Below are positions 46,218-54,725 of a stretch of 64,000 bases of DNA, piece after piece. Position numbers and translations under genes: made by a program. The notes under the pieces are model-generated. The model was not told the origin of the DNA. It saw nothing but the letters and a program-made list of their open reading frames with translations, and made no database searches. Source of the DNA: Bauldia sp963759235 (GTDB lineage Bacteria; Pseudomonadota; Alphaproteobacteria; Rhizobiales; Kaistiaceae); assembly GCA_963759235.1 (NCBI GenBank), contig CAVWYO010000002.1, positions 1 to 64,000 on the forward strand, read 5' to 3'. Within the stretch, counting starts at the first letter, position 1; the number at the start of each line of letters is the position of its first letter.

Positions 46218-46955
46218 ATGCTGGTCGATGTCACCCATGGCGGCGCGTTGCTAGCCGGCCTCCTGTCCTTCGTATCGCCCTGCGTCCTGCCGCTGGTGCC
46301 CCCTTATCTCTGCTATCTCGCCGGGGTCAGCCTCGACCAGCTGACCGGGGAGACGCCGATGACCGTCGGCCGCCGGACGGTGTTCTTCTCCTCGGTCGCC
46401 TTCGTCCTCGGCTTTTCGACCATCTTCGTGCTGCTCGGAGCGGCGGCGACGGCGGTCGGCCAGTTGCTGCGGAGCTATATCGACATCCTGTCCATCGTCG
46501 GCGGCGCGATCATCATCCTGATGGGCCTGCACTTCCTCGGCGTGTTCAAGATCCATCTTCTCCACCGGCAGGCGCGGGTCGAGGTCCGCAACCACCAAGC
46601 GGGGCCGCTCGGCTCATACCTGATGGGGCTCGCCTTCGGCTTCGGCTGGACGCCGTGCATCGGACCGGTCTTGTCGGTGATCCTCGGCCTTGCCGGGACG
46701 CAGGACACGGTGGGGAGCGGCGCGGTGCTGCTGGCGGTCTATTCGCTGGGCCTCGGGCTGCCGTTCATCGCCGCCGGGCTGTTCGCCGGGCCGTTCATGC
46801 GGTTCATGCGGCGGTTCAGGAGCCATGTCGGCAAGGTCGAGAAGACGATGGGAGCGCTCCTGGTGCTGACCGGCGTCCTGTTCGTCACCGGCCAGATCAC
46901 CACCATCGCCTTCTGGCTGCTCGACCTCTTCCCGGGACTGGCGCAGCTCGGTTGA
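46218..46955 (+). CDS. ccdA: cytochrome c biogenesis protein CcdA
   Basis: A 245-residue membrane protein with six helices that moves electrons from cytoplasmic thioredoxin to periplasmic thiol proteins. The two active Cys are in FVSPCVLPLVPPYLCYLAGV and FGWTPCIGPVLSVILG. The membrane helices are clear (VFFSSVAFVLGFSTIFVLLG and ILSIVGGAIIILMGLHFLGV). It supports c-type cytochrome maturation. The 212-bp upstream gap separates it from the divergent PfkB gene and has GCAGGGAA as ribosome site. Confidence 0.94.
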   Translation: MLVDVTHGGALLAGLLSFVSPCVLPLVPPYLCYLAGVSLDQLTGETPMTVGRRTVFFSSVAFVLGFSTIFVLLGAAATAVGQLLRSYIDILSIVGGAIIILMGLHFLGVFKIHLLHRQARVEVRNHQAGPLGSYLMGLAFGFGWTPCIGPVLSVILGLAGTQDTVGSGAVLLAVYSLGLGLPFIAAGLFAGPFMRFMRRFRSHVGKVEKTMGALLVLTGVLFVTGQITTIAFWLLDLFPGLAQLG

Positions 46956-47021
46956 CAGCCGCCGAATCACCTGAATTTCGGGCATGATGCGGGCGACAGC
47001 CCGAGCGACGAGCAAACCGCC

Positions 47022-48368
47022 ATGCCCAAACGATCCTGCCTAGCCATCATCCTCGCGGCCGGTGAGGGGACCCGCATGCGGTCCGCCTTGCCGAAAGCGA
47101 TGCACAAAGTCGCCGGCCGGCCGATGCTCGGCCACGTCCTCGACGCGGCGCGCTCGGCCGGGGCGGAGCGCGTTGCCGTGGTCGTCGGACCGGGCGCGGA
47201 CGCCGAGGCGCGTTTCGTCGACGCCGCCGGCATCGGGGCGGCGGTGTATGTGCAAGGCGAACGGCTCGGCACCGCCCATGCGGTGCTGGCGGCGCGGAAG
47301 GAACTGGCGGGCGGGCATGACGACATCCTCGTCCTCTACGGCGATACGCCGCTCGTCACCGGCAAGACGCTGAAGCGCATGCGCCGGGCGCTGGCCGGAC
47401 GGGCCGACGTGGTGGTGCTCGGCTTCCGCCCGCCGGACCCGGCCGGCTACGGGCGGCTGATCATGGAGGGCCGGCAGCTCGTCGCCATCCGCGAGAAGCG
47501 GGACGCCAGCCCGGCGGAGCTGGCGATCGGCTTCGTCAATGCCGGGGTGATGGGATTCCGGGGCGAGACGGCTAAGCTCCTGCGCAAGATCGGCAACGCC
47601 AACGCCAAGCGCGAGTACTACCTCACCGACCTGGTGGCGATCGCCAACGCCGCCGGCAAATCCGTGGTGGCGCTCGAGGTCGACGCGGAGGAAGTGATCG
47701 GCGTCAACACACGGGCCGAGCTGGCGCTGGTCGAGCGCACCTTCCAGCGGCGCGCGCGGCAGGCGGCGATGGAGGCTGGCGCGACGCTGATCGACCCCGA
47801 GACGGTGTTCTTCAGCTACGACACCCGGATCGGCCGGGACGTGGTGATCGAGCCGCAGGTGTTTTTCGGCCCGCGGGTAATGGTCGCCGACGGGGTGACC
47901 ATCCGCGCCTATTCCCATATCGAGGGAGCAACCATCGCCGCCGACGCCATCATCGGGCCGTTCGCGAGGTTGCGGCCGGGGGCGGAGATCGGCGCCAGGT
48001 CGCGGATCGGCAATTTCGTCGAGGTGAAGAACACCATCATCGACGAGGGTGTCAGGGCCAACCACCTCGCCTATATCGGCGACGCCCATATCGGCGCGGA
48101 CGCCAATATCGGCGCCGGCGCCATCACCTGCAACTATGACGGCTTCTTCAAGTACCACACCGAGATCGGCGCCGGCGCTTTCGTCGGCTCCAACAGCGCG
48201 CTGGTGGCGCCGGTCACCATCGGTGCGGGCGCCTATGTGGGCTCGGGCAGCGTCATCAATCGCAACGTCGAGCCCGACGCGCTCGCTATCGGGCGTGGGA
48301 AGCAGGTCGACCGGGCCGGCTGGGCGGCCGAATTCCGCAAGCGCGCGGCGGCGAAGAAGCGGGGGTAA
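47022..48368 (+). CDS. glmU: bifunctional UDP-N-acetylglucosamine pyrophosphorylase/glucosamine-1-phosphate acetyltransferase
   Basis: A 448-residue two-domain enzyme making UDP-GlcNAc. The N-terminal nucleotidyltransferase has AIILAAGEGTRMRSALPKAM, then GTAHAVLAA and VLYGDTPLV. The C-terminal left-handed beta-helix (from about residue 250) has the acetyltransferase part GNFVEVKNTIIDEGVRANHL, then YIGDAHIGADANIGAGAITC and NYDGFFKYHT. The length is normal. GlmS, which makes its precursor, is 3.7 kb downstream on the same strand, with unrelated genes between them. Confidence 0.96.
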   Translation: MPKRSCLAIILAAGEGTRMRSALPKAMHKVAGRPMLGHVLDAARSAGAERVAVVVGPGADAEARFVDAAGIGAAVYVQGERLGTAHAVLAARKELAGGHDDILVLYGDTPLVTGKTLKRMRRALAGRADVVVLGFRPPDPAGYGRLIMEGRQLVAIREKRDASPAELAIGFVNAGVMGFRGETAKLLRKIGNANAKREYYLTDLVAIANAAGKSVVALEVDAEEVIGVNTRAELALVERTFQRRARQAAMEAGATLIDPETVFFSYDTRIGRDVVIEPQVFFGPRVMVADGVTIRAYSHIEGATIAADAIIGPFARLRPGAEIGARSRIGNFVEVKNTIIDEGVRANHLAYIGDAHIGADANIGAGAITCNYDGFFKYHTEIGAGAFVGSNSALVAPVTIGAGAYVGSGSVINRNVEPDALAIGRGKQVDRAGWAAEFRKRAAAKKRG

Positions 48369-48565
48369 TTGGGGCGCTTCGGCAAGATCGGGAGAAGTAA
48401 ACCGCCAGGAGGCCGACGCCGTGAGCGGCAAGCGAATACAATCCGGGTGCCGGTGCCCCCCGGCCACGAGCGGCCGACAAGGTAGCATGGCCCATCCGAT
48501 CCGCGTATGTTTTCCGAGAGATCGTGTTGGTTCCTTGTCCTATCGCTGTGGGAGCGTTGCTTGCT

Positions 48566-48580
48566 CCTTGACGATCAAGG
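48566..48580. promoter_or_regulatory. perfect inverted repeat before winged-helix regulator gene
   Basis: CCTTGA-CGA-TCAAGG is a perfect 6-3-6 palindrome, 18 bp before the ATG of the next gene. Its place near the start would suit autorepression by that regulator or by another factor. Confidence 0.4.
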
Positions 48581-48598
48581 TTGCGCGCAGGGTTTGCG

Positions 48599-50419
48599 AT
48601 GACGACGCGTGACGGCGAGTCTGGGGCGCGGACGTTGCGCAAGCGGCTCGGGTTCGACCGTTACGTCCTCGATCTGGAGCGCGGCTGTCTCCTGCTTCAG
48701 GGGAGCGAGATCGCCCTTCGGCCAAAGACCTTCGCGGTGCTGCAATATCTCGTTGAGAACTGCGGCCGTCTGGTCCCTAAGGACGAGCTTTTCTCGGCAA
48801 TTTGGCCGAATCTTGCCGTCACGGACGACGCGCTGGTGCAAAGCATTGGCGAACTGCGGCGGGCGCTGGGCCCGGGCGACGGCCCGCGTCTGATCAAGAC
48901 GGTTCCACGACGCGGCTATCGCCTTGAATCCAGGGTGACGGTTGCGGGCCCGCCTGATGAATCCTCATTCGATGACGCGCCGGTCGCAGCCACTTTCAGC
49001 GGGGTCGTTCGGTCGCCACAATCCGACGGCGCTCCCCGTCTGGGGCCAGCCTGGTTCGCAGCACGGCCGCGGCGCGGTCGCATCGGAGCGCTCGTCGTGC
49101 TCGCCGTTCTTTTGGCTGCAGGAGCCCTGTGGACCGTCGCAGGGCCAGGTTTGAAGTTCCCTGGCGTTCCGGGCGACGCCGGCCAATTCAAATCAACGGC
49201 GGCGAAACCGGCGATTGCCGTTCTGCCGTTCGCCAATCGGAGCGACGACTCAAGCCGTGACTATTTCGCCGATGGGCTGACGCAGGACATCATCAGCGCG
49301 CTCGGCCGTTTCTCCGCGCTGACCGTTCTGTCGTGGAACGCCGTCTACCCCTTCAAGGAGAAGCCAGCGAGCCCGGCCGAGGTCGGACAGCGTCTCGCGG
49401 TCGGCTACGTGGTCGAGGGCTCCGTGCAGCAAGCTGGCGACCGCGTCCGCGTCGATGCCCAACTTGTCGACACCGGTCGGCAACAGGTGCTGTGGTCGGG
49501 GCAGTTCGACGAGGCACGGGCCGACGTGTTTGCGCTGCAGGACAAGATCACCGCCGAAATCGTCAGGGTCTTGTCGGTTCGTCTGACGGAAATCGAACAG
49601 CGCCGGGTTTTCGCAAAGCCGACCGGGAGCCTGGACGCTTACGATTCCGTGCTGCGCGCCAGGCCGGCCTTGCAGCGCCCAACCCGCGCAAACAACGTCG
49701 AGGCGCGCGACCTGCTCAAACGCGCCATCGGGCTCGACCCGAACTATGCCGCCGCCTACGCGGCGCTTGCCGAGACGTATTATACCGCCGCGTCAATGGG
49801 GTGGGCGGAGTCGCCGATCGAGGCTCTGGACCATGCCGAGGAATTGGCGTTGCAGGCGCTAAGCCTCGACAGTTCCGAACCGCGGGCACACATCATTCTC
49901 GGCCGCATCGACATCTTCCATCAGCGATATCCGGAGGCGCAGAAGGAGATCGAGGCCGCCATTGCGGTCAATCCGAACGACGCGCAGAGCCTTGCCGGGC
50001 GCGGCAACATCCTGATGTGGCTGGGGCAGACGGATGCGGCGATCGAGGCTCTGGAGCAGGCGGAGCGGATCGATCCGGAGCTCAAGGCCATGGACAGCTT
50101 TGCGCTGAGTCTGGCCTACTATTTGAAAGGGCGTTACGACGCGGCGATCGCTGAAGGCGAGCGCAATCTTCGAGAGACCGACGGAGCCGTCTTCAGCCGC
50201 ATCATCATTGCCGCCGCCTATGCCGAGCAAGATCGAGCCGACGATGCGGCGCACGTTGTCGCAACGATCCATCAGGTCGATCCGACCTTCGATCCGCAGA
50301 CGTTCGGGACGAAGTTTCTGAATGTCGTCGATCTCGAACGACTGCGCGACGGTCTGCACAAGGCCGGTCTCTACCCCGTCGAGGCCGAGCCACCGGTTGT
50401 CGATCCTAGCGCTGGATAA
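48599..50419 (+). CDS. winged-helix/TolB-like/TPR regulator, membrane-bound
   Basis: A 606-residue protein. An OmpR/PhoB-type winged helix (residues about 10-110, with LRPKTFAVLQYLVENCGRLV and DALVQSIGELRRALGPGDGP) is followed by a Pro-rich linker. One membrane helix is IGALVVLAVLLAAGALWTVA (about 162-181). A periplasmic TolB-like domain follows (AIAVLPFANRSDDSSRDYFA, then VVEGSVQQAGDRVRVDAQLV). TPR helices run to the end (LDHAEELALQALSLDSSEPR). The layout is CadC-like, so it should sense something outside the membrane and regulate DNA inside. It may be autoregulated. Confidence 0.87.
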   Translation: MTTRDGESGARTLRKRLGFDRYVLDLERGCLLLQGSEIALRPKTFAVLQYLVENCGRLVPKDELFSAIWPNLAVTDDALVQSIGELRRALGPGDGPRLIKTVPRRGYRLESRVTVAGPPDESSFDDAPVAATFSGVVRSPQSDGAPRLGPAWFAARPRRGRIGALVVLAVLLAAGALWTVAGPGLKFPGVPGDAGQFKSTAAKPAIAVLPFANRSDDSSRDYFADGLTQDIISALGRFSALTVLSWNAVYPFKEKPASPAEVGQRLAVGYVVEGSVQQAGDRVRVDAQLVDTGRQQVLWSGQFDEARADVFALQDKITAEIVRVLSVRLTEIEQRRVFAKPTGSLDAYDSVLRARPALQRPTRANNVEARDLLKRAIGLDPNYAAAYAALAETYYTAASMGWAESPIEALDHAEELALQALSLDSSEPRAHIILGRIDIFHQRYPEAQKEIEAAIAVNPNDAQSLAGRGNILMWLGQTDAAIEALEQAERIDPELKAMDSFALSLAYYLKGRYDAAIAEGERNLRETDGAVFSRIIIAAAYAEQDRADDAAHVVATIHQVDPTFDPQTFGTKFLNVVDLERLRDGLHKAGLYPVEAEPPVVDPSAG

Positions 50420-50858
50420 GCGGTCGATTCTGATTTGCCTTGTCAATATTTCCGGCCAGGTCCTGCTTGAAGAGCCCCGGCCCGACCGGCTCCCCAAAGA
50501 GATAGAGCTTGCCGTCGGCGATCAGCCAATTTTCCGGGTCGGCCACATGGATCTCGCCGCGGGTTAACGCCATCGAGCAGGCGTTCGCGAACTGGGGTGC
50601 GTAGCGCACCGGGTCGGCCGCGAAGAGATCGCGGTCCTCGGCGCTGGCAAACAAGTAGCGATGCTCGTCCCACTCGAACGCGAACTCCGATAGCCCGTGG
50701 GCAGGACGTCCTTCGGTGAAATAAGCCACCGGATCGTAGCCCTTGATTGCCAGCGGCGGGTCTTCCGTGGCCATCGATGCGGACGTGGCCGCAAGCGTCG
50801 ATGCCGCGACCAGCGAGATGAGCCCGCCAATGGCGCTTCGCCGGGACAGCATGATCAT
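50406..50858 (-). CDS. YHS-domain exported protein
   Basis: A 150-residue protein with a Tat-like or Sec leader (MIMLSRRSAIGGLISLVAAS). The YHS-type part is LAIKGYDPVAYFTEGRPAHG, FEWDEHRYLFASAEDRDLFA and PVRYAPQFANACSMALTRGE. Conserved Cys, His and Tyr suggest metal binding in the periplasm. GGGGAA lies before ATG at 50858; a second ATG at 50852 is in frame. The end overlaps the convergent regulator gene by 14 bp. Confidence 0.85.
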   Translation of the reverse strand: MIMLSRRSAIGGLISLVAASTLAATSASMATEDPPLAIKGYDPVAYFTEGRPAHGLSEFAFEWDEHRYLFASAEDRDLFAADPVRYAPQFANACSMALTRGEIHVADPENWLIADGKLYLFGEPVGPGLFKQDLAGNIDKANQNRPLIQR

Positions 50859-51154
50859 GGCCGATTCCCCTTTCGAACGTGGCTGCCCTGGCCAGGCGTG
50901 CCGAGTCGTGTTCACGCCGACGAGGGACGGCCATGGAGCCGACCCGAGCAAATCATAAATCGTCGGCGCCCACTCTTCAATTTTCGGCGATTTGCCGGCG
51001 TTTCCTTCGGTTTCTTTCGTTACAAAAGGCCCGTCCCCGTGGTCGCCTGTCGTTGCGATCCGCCTCGGGCCGGATCGCACCCTGCTTCGGTCGGGGTCTC
51101 CGGCGAGGCATGACCGGTTTCGGCAACGCGTCAGAATCTGCGGAAGGGACCACC

Positions 51155-51703
51155 ATGACGAGGACAAATCCGGTGTCACACGCTGTCCGGCTTGCGGCGG
51201 CAACCGCCCTGTTTGCGTGTTCCGGCATCACGATGATCGCGGCGGAGGAAACCGCCGGAGAAGCGCCTAATTCGCCGCGAGAACAGATCGTCGGAGCGTG
51301 GCAGCTCGACTCGATCTACGAGGAGGACGTGACGGGCGTCAGCATCGTACAGTTTGGAAACAGTCCCACGGGACTCTTCCTGGCTGATTGGCAGGGAAAT
51401 TTCTCCTTCCAGGTCATGGGCGATGACGAGCGGCGCGACGGCCGGAAGGCCGGGTCTCCGGACGGCTCGACGCCCAGCCCCGGAATTCTCGAAGCGATGA
51501 TCTACTTCGGGACATACACGCTGGACGAACAGGACCGGCAGCTCTCGCTTCACCTGGCGACTTGCCTGTTTCGAAGCTGCAGCCAGATCGACCGAACGAC
51601 GGAAATCAGCATTCGCGGCGACACGATGGACCTTGTCTCCGCATTGAAAGCCTCGCCAACCGGCGCATTCTACAGCCACATGGTCTGGAAGCGCCTGATG
51701 TAG
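51155..51703 (+). CDS. exported lipocalin-like domain protein
   Basis: A 182-residue protein with a signal peptide (MTRTNPVSHAVRLAAATALF, cleaved near IAAE). The mature part matches the lipocalin-like family of small beta-barrels: EQIVGAWQLDSIYEEDVTGV, then PTGLFLADWQGNFSFQVMGD and IYFGTYTLDEQDRQLSLHLA. Two Cys in TCLFRSCSQID could pair. The ligand is unknown. It is divergent from the YHS gene with a 296-bp gap, in which I see no other gene. Confidence 0.72.
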   Translation: MTRTNPVSHAVRLAAATALFACSGITMIAAEETAGEAPNSPREQIVGAWQLDSIYEEDVTGVSIVQFGNSPTGLFLADWQGNFSFQVMGDDERRDGRKAGSPDGSTPSPGILEAMIYFGTYTLDEQDRQLSLHLATCLFRSCSQIDRTTEISIRGDTMDLVSALKASPTGAFYSHMVWKRLM

Positions 51704-52035
51704 TTGACCTGGGCGCTTGGTCCGCGACGCCATCGAGGCGGCATCACCCTCCGATCCCGGGCTTGGGTGAGTGAGCGGAATTGAGGGTCGCTGCGGCGCG
51801 GTCATGGTCACACGCGTGCCAATATTGGCGCTTCGGCGACATGCATGGCCGCGCCTAGTCTGTCGGCAATCTGTGCGTGCCTTTGTGTAGCCGCGATCAT
51901 CTCGCCGACGCCCGCATCCTCCGTTAACCTTGCCGGTGCACGTTAAGGCTGGAAACAGGATGTGATTTCGCGCCGTCTCCGGGCCGGCTATTAATCGGGG
52001 CGGCGGGATGGATCGACTCCGGGTGAGTTAACGGG
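51704..52035. other. 332-bp gap upstream of glmS
   Basis: No supported gene was found. An interrupted repeat GTTAAC...GTTAA lies near 51923-51947, about 90-110 bp before glmS, and may be promoter DNA. No riboswitch or ribozyme of the glmS type was recognised. Confidence 0.5.
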
Positions 52036-53862
52036 ATGTGTGGCATTGTTGGAATTCTGGGATCGGGGCCGGCGGCTCCGCTCCTCGTCGATGCCCTGAA
52101 GCGCCTGGAATACCGCGGCTACGATTCGGCCGGCGTCGCAACGCTCGAAGCGGGCCACCTGGCGCGGCGCCGGGCGGAAGGCAAGCTCAGGAACCTCGAG
52201 GAACGGCTGGCGCGCGAGCCGCTTTCCGGGCGTTCCGGGATCGGCCACACCCGCTGGGCCACCCACGGCGCGCCGACAGAGGGGAACGCCCACCCGCACG
52301 CCACCAAGCGGCTGGCGCTGGTCCACAACGGCATCATCGAGAACTATCGCGAGCTTCGCGAGGAACTGACCAAGGCGGGCGCTCACTTCGCCACCGAAAC
52401 CGATACCGAAGTGATCGCCCATCTGATCACCCGCAATCTCGACGCCGGGATGACGCCGAAAGAGGCGGTCAAGGCGGCGCTCGGACGTCTCGACGGCGCC
52501 TTCGCCATCGCCATCCTGTTCGACGGCGAGGACGATCTGATGATCGGGGCGCGGCGCGGCAGCCCGCTGGCGATCGGGTACGGCGACGGCGAGATGTTCT
52601 TCGGCTCCGACGCCATCGCGCTGGCGCCGTTCACCGACCGCATCACCTATCTGCAAGACGGCGATTGGGCGGTGCTGACCCGCGGCGGCGCGACGATCTA
52701 CGACGAGACGGGCGCCGAGGTGGAGCGACCGGTGACCCGGAGCCTGGTCACCAGTCTCCTGGTCGACAAGGGCAACCACCGGCACTTCATGGCCAAGGAG
52801 ATCTACGAGCAGCCGGAGGTGGTCGGCCACACGCTTGCCCACTACCTCGATTTCGCCGCCGGCCGGTGCGCGCTGCCCAAGGATTTCGACGTCGATTTCG
52901 CCCCGCTCGACCGGCTGTCGATCACCGCCTGCGGCACCGCCTACTATGCCGGGCTGGTCTCCAAATACTGGTTCGAACGGTTCGCCCGCCTGCCGGTCGA
53001 CATCGATATCGCCTCCGAGTTCCGCTACCGCGAGCAGCCGCTTGCGCCGAAGGGGCTGTCGATCGTCGTGTCGCAATCGGGGGAGACGGCCGATACGCTC
53101 GCCTCGCTCCGCTACGCCAAGGCGGAAGGCCAGAAGGTGGCGGCGATCGTCAATGTGCGGGAATCGACCATCGCCCGCGAGGCCGATTTCGTCCTGCCGA
53201 CGCTCGCGGGACCCGAGATCGGCGTCGCCTCGACCAAGGCATTCACCTGCCAGCTCGCCGCACTTGCCGCGCTCGCGGTGGCGGCCGGGCGGGCGCGCGG
53301 GGTCCTGTCCGAGGCGGACGAGGCCAAGCTGGTCAGGGCGCTCAGCGAGACGCCGCGCCTGATCAGCCAGGCGCTCAGGCTCGAGCCCGAAATCGAGACG
53401 CTCGCCCGCGACCTCGCCAAGGTTCAGCACGTCCTCTATCTGGGGCGGGGCACCAGCTATCCGATCGCCCTCGAAGGGGCGCTGAAGCTCAAGGAGATCT
53501 CCTACATTCACGCCGAGGGCTACGCCGCCGGCGAATTGAAGCACGGGCCGATCGCGTTGATCGACGCGCACATGCCGGTAGTGGTGATCGCTCCGCACGA
53601 CCGCATCTTCGACAAGACGGTGTCCAACATGCAGGAGGTGGCGGCGCGGGGCGGGCGGATCATCCTGATCAGCGATCCGAAAGGATGCGAGGCGGCGGCG
53701 ATCGACGCCGTGAAGACACTCGTGCTACCGGCGATGCCGTCGACGGTGACGCCGCTCGTCTACGCCATACCGGTGCAGCTTCTCGCCTATCACACCGCGG
53801 TTTTCATGGGGACCGACGTCGACCAGCCACGCAATCTCGCCAAGTCGGTGACGGTCGAATAG
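52036..53862 (+). CDS. glmS: glutamine-fructose-6-phosphate aminotransferase (isomerizing)
   Basis: A 608-residue enzyme making glucosamine-6-phosphate. The glutaminase part starts MCGIVGILG with catalytic Cys2, then IGHTRWATHGAPTEGNAHPH and LVHNGIIENYRELREEL. The two SIS sugar-isomerase domains have SITACGTAYYAGLVSKYWFE, VVSQSGETADTLASLRYAKA and YLGRGTSYPIALEGALKLKE. The C-terminus DQPRNLAKSVTVE is the invariant family end. It feeds GlmU for wall and lipopolysaccharide sugars. Confidence 0.97.
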   Translation: MCGIVGILGSGPAAPLLVDALKRLEYRGYDSAGVATLEAGHLARRRAEGKLRNLEERLAREPLSGRSGIGHTRWATHGAPTEGNAHPHATKRLALVHNGIIENYRELREELTKAGAHFATETDTEVIAHLITRNLDAGMTPKEAVKAALGRLDGAFAIAILFDGEDDLMIGARRGSPLAIGYGDGEMFFGSDAIALAPFTDRITYLQDGDWAVLTRGGATIYDETGAEVERPVTRSLVTSLLVDKGNHRHFMAKEIYEQPEVVGHTLAHYLDFAAGRCALPKDFDVDFAPLDRLSITACGTAYYAGLVSKYWFERFARLPVDIDIASEFRYREQPLAPKGLSIVVSQSGETADTLASLRYAKAEGQKVAAIVNVRESTIAREADFVLPTLAGPEIGVASTKAFTCQLAALAALAVAAGRARGVLSEADEAKLVRALSETPRLISQALRLEPEIETLARDLAKVQHVLYLGRGTSYPIALEGALKLKEISYIHAEGYAAGELKHGPIALIDAHMPVVVIAPHDRIFDKTVSNMQEVAARGGRIILISDPKGCEAAAIDAVKTLVLPAMPSTVTPLVYAIPVQLLAYHTAVFMGTDVDQPRNLAKSVTVE

Positions 53863-53948
53863 AGCGGTCCGTCATCTGCTCTTCTCATTTGACCCGCAAT
53901 AGCTAGATAATGGGGTTCGGTCGCCGGCGCGGCCGGGGAGATCGCGAG

Positions 53949-54725
53949 ATGACGGACGGCCAGCCACCGCCGGAGCCAGGCGCCGCGGAACCGGTGCGGC
54001 GCAGCGGTGGCATGCATCGATTGCGGAACTACTTCCTGACCGGCCTGGTCATCGCCGCGCCGCTGTTCCTCACCATTTACATCACCTGGGCCTTCATCGT
54101 CTGGGTCGACAGCTGGGTGACGCCGTTCATCCCGGCCGGCTACACGCCGGAGAGCTACCTGACCTTCAAGGTCCCCGGCTTCGGCCTAGTGGTAGCGATC
54201 GTCTTCATCACGCTGCTCGGCTTCCTCACCGCCAATCTGGTCGGCCGCACGCTGGTGTCGTGGGGTGAGTCGATCCTCGGCCGCATGCCGGTCATCCGCA
54301 ACCTCTATCGCGGGCTGAAGCAGATCTTCGAGACGGTTCTGTCCAACCGGGCGAAATCCTTCCAGACGGTGGGGCTGGTCGAATATCCGCGGAAAGGGCT
54401 GTGGGCGATCGTCTTCATCGCCACCGGCACCCGCGGCGAGATCCGCCACCGGCTCGACCAGGACGACGATCCGATGCTTTCGGTGTTCCTGCCGACGACG
54501 CCGAACCCGACCTCCGGTTTCCTCCTCTTCGTGCGGGAAAGCGAGGTGATTCGGCTCGACATGACGGTCGAGGACGCCGCCAAGCTGGTGATCTCGGCCG
54601 GTCTGGTCAGCCCCGATTACGCCCCCGGCGAAGCCGAGGAATTGCCTGCGGCCGCGCCCGCGCTGCTGACGATGGACGAGGCGGAACGCCGAATGAGCGT
54701 CGACGCGACGGTCAACCGGCCCTGA
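53949..54725 (+). CDS. DUF502 family membrane protein
   Basis: A 258-residue protein starting MTDGQPPPEPGAAEP. Two membrane helices (RNYFLTGLVIAAPLFLTIYI and FGLVVAIVFITLLGFLTANL) bracket a short loop. The DUF502 core follows: GRMPVIRNLYRGLKQIFETV, then FQTVGLVEYPRKGLWAIVFI and LPTTPNPTSGFLLFV. It is widespread and of unknown function, resembling plant COV proteins. ATG at 53949 was preferred over GTG/ATG at 53910. The end overlaps convergent recG by 14 bp. Confidence 0.88.
   Translation: MTDGQPPPEPGAAEPVRRSGGMHRLRNYFLTGLVIAAPLFLTIYITWAFIVWVDSWVTPFIPAGYTPESYLTFKVPGFGLVVAIVFITLLGFLTANLVGRTLVSWGESILGRMPVIRNLYRGLKQIFETVLSNRAKSFQTVGLVEYPRKGLWAIVFIATGTRGEIRHRLDQDDDPMLSVFLPTTPNPTSGFLLFVRESEVIRLDMTVEDAAKLVISAGLVSPDYAPGEAEELPAAAPALLTMDEAERRMSVDATVNRP

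Noticed and set aside
52038..53906. Open frame of 622 codons overlapping glmS in another frame
   Set aside because: The glmS frame has every catalytic motif; the alternative is Arg/Gly-rich without any recognisable domain.
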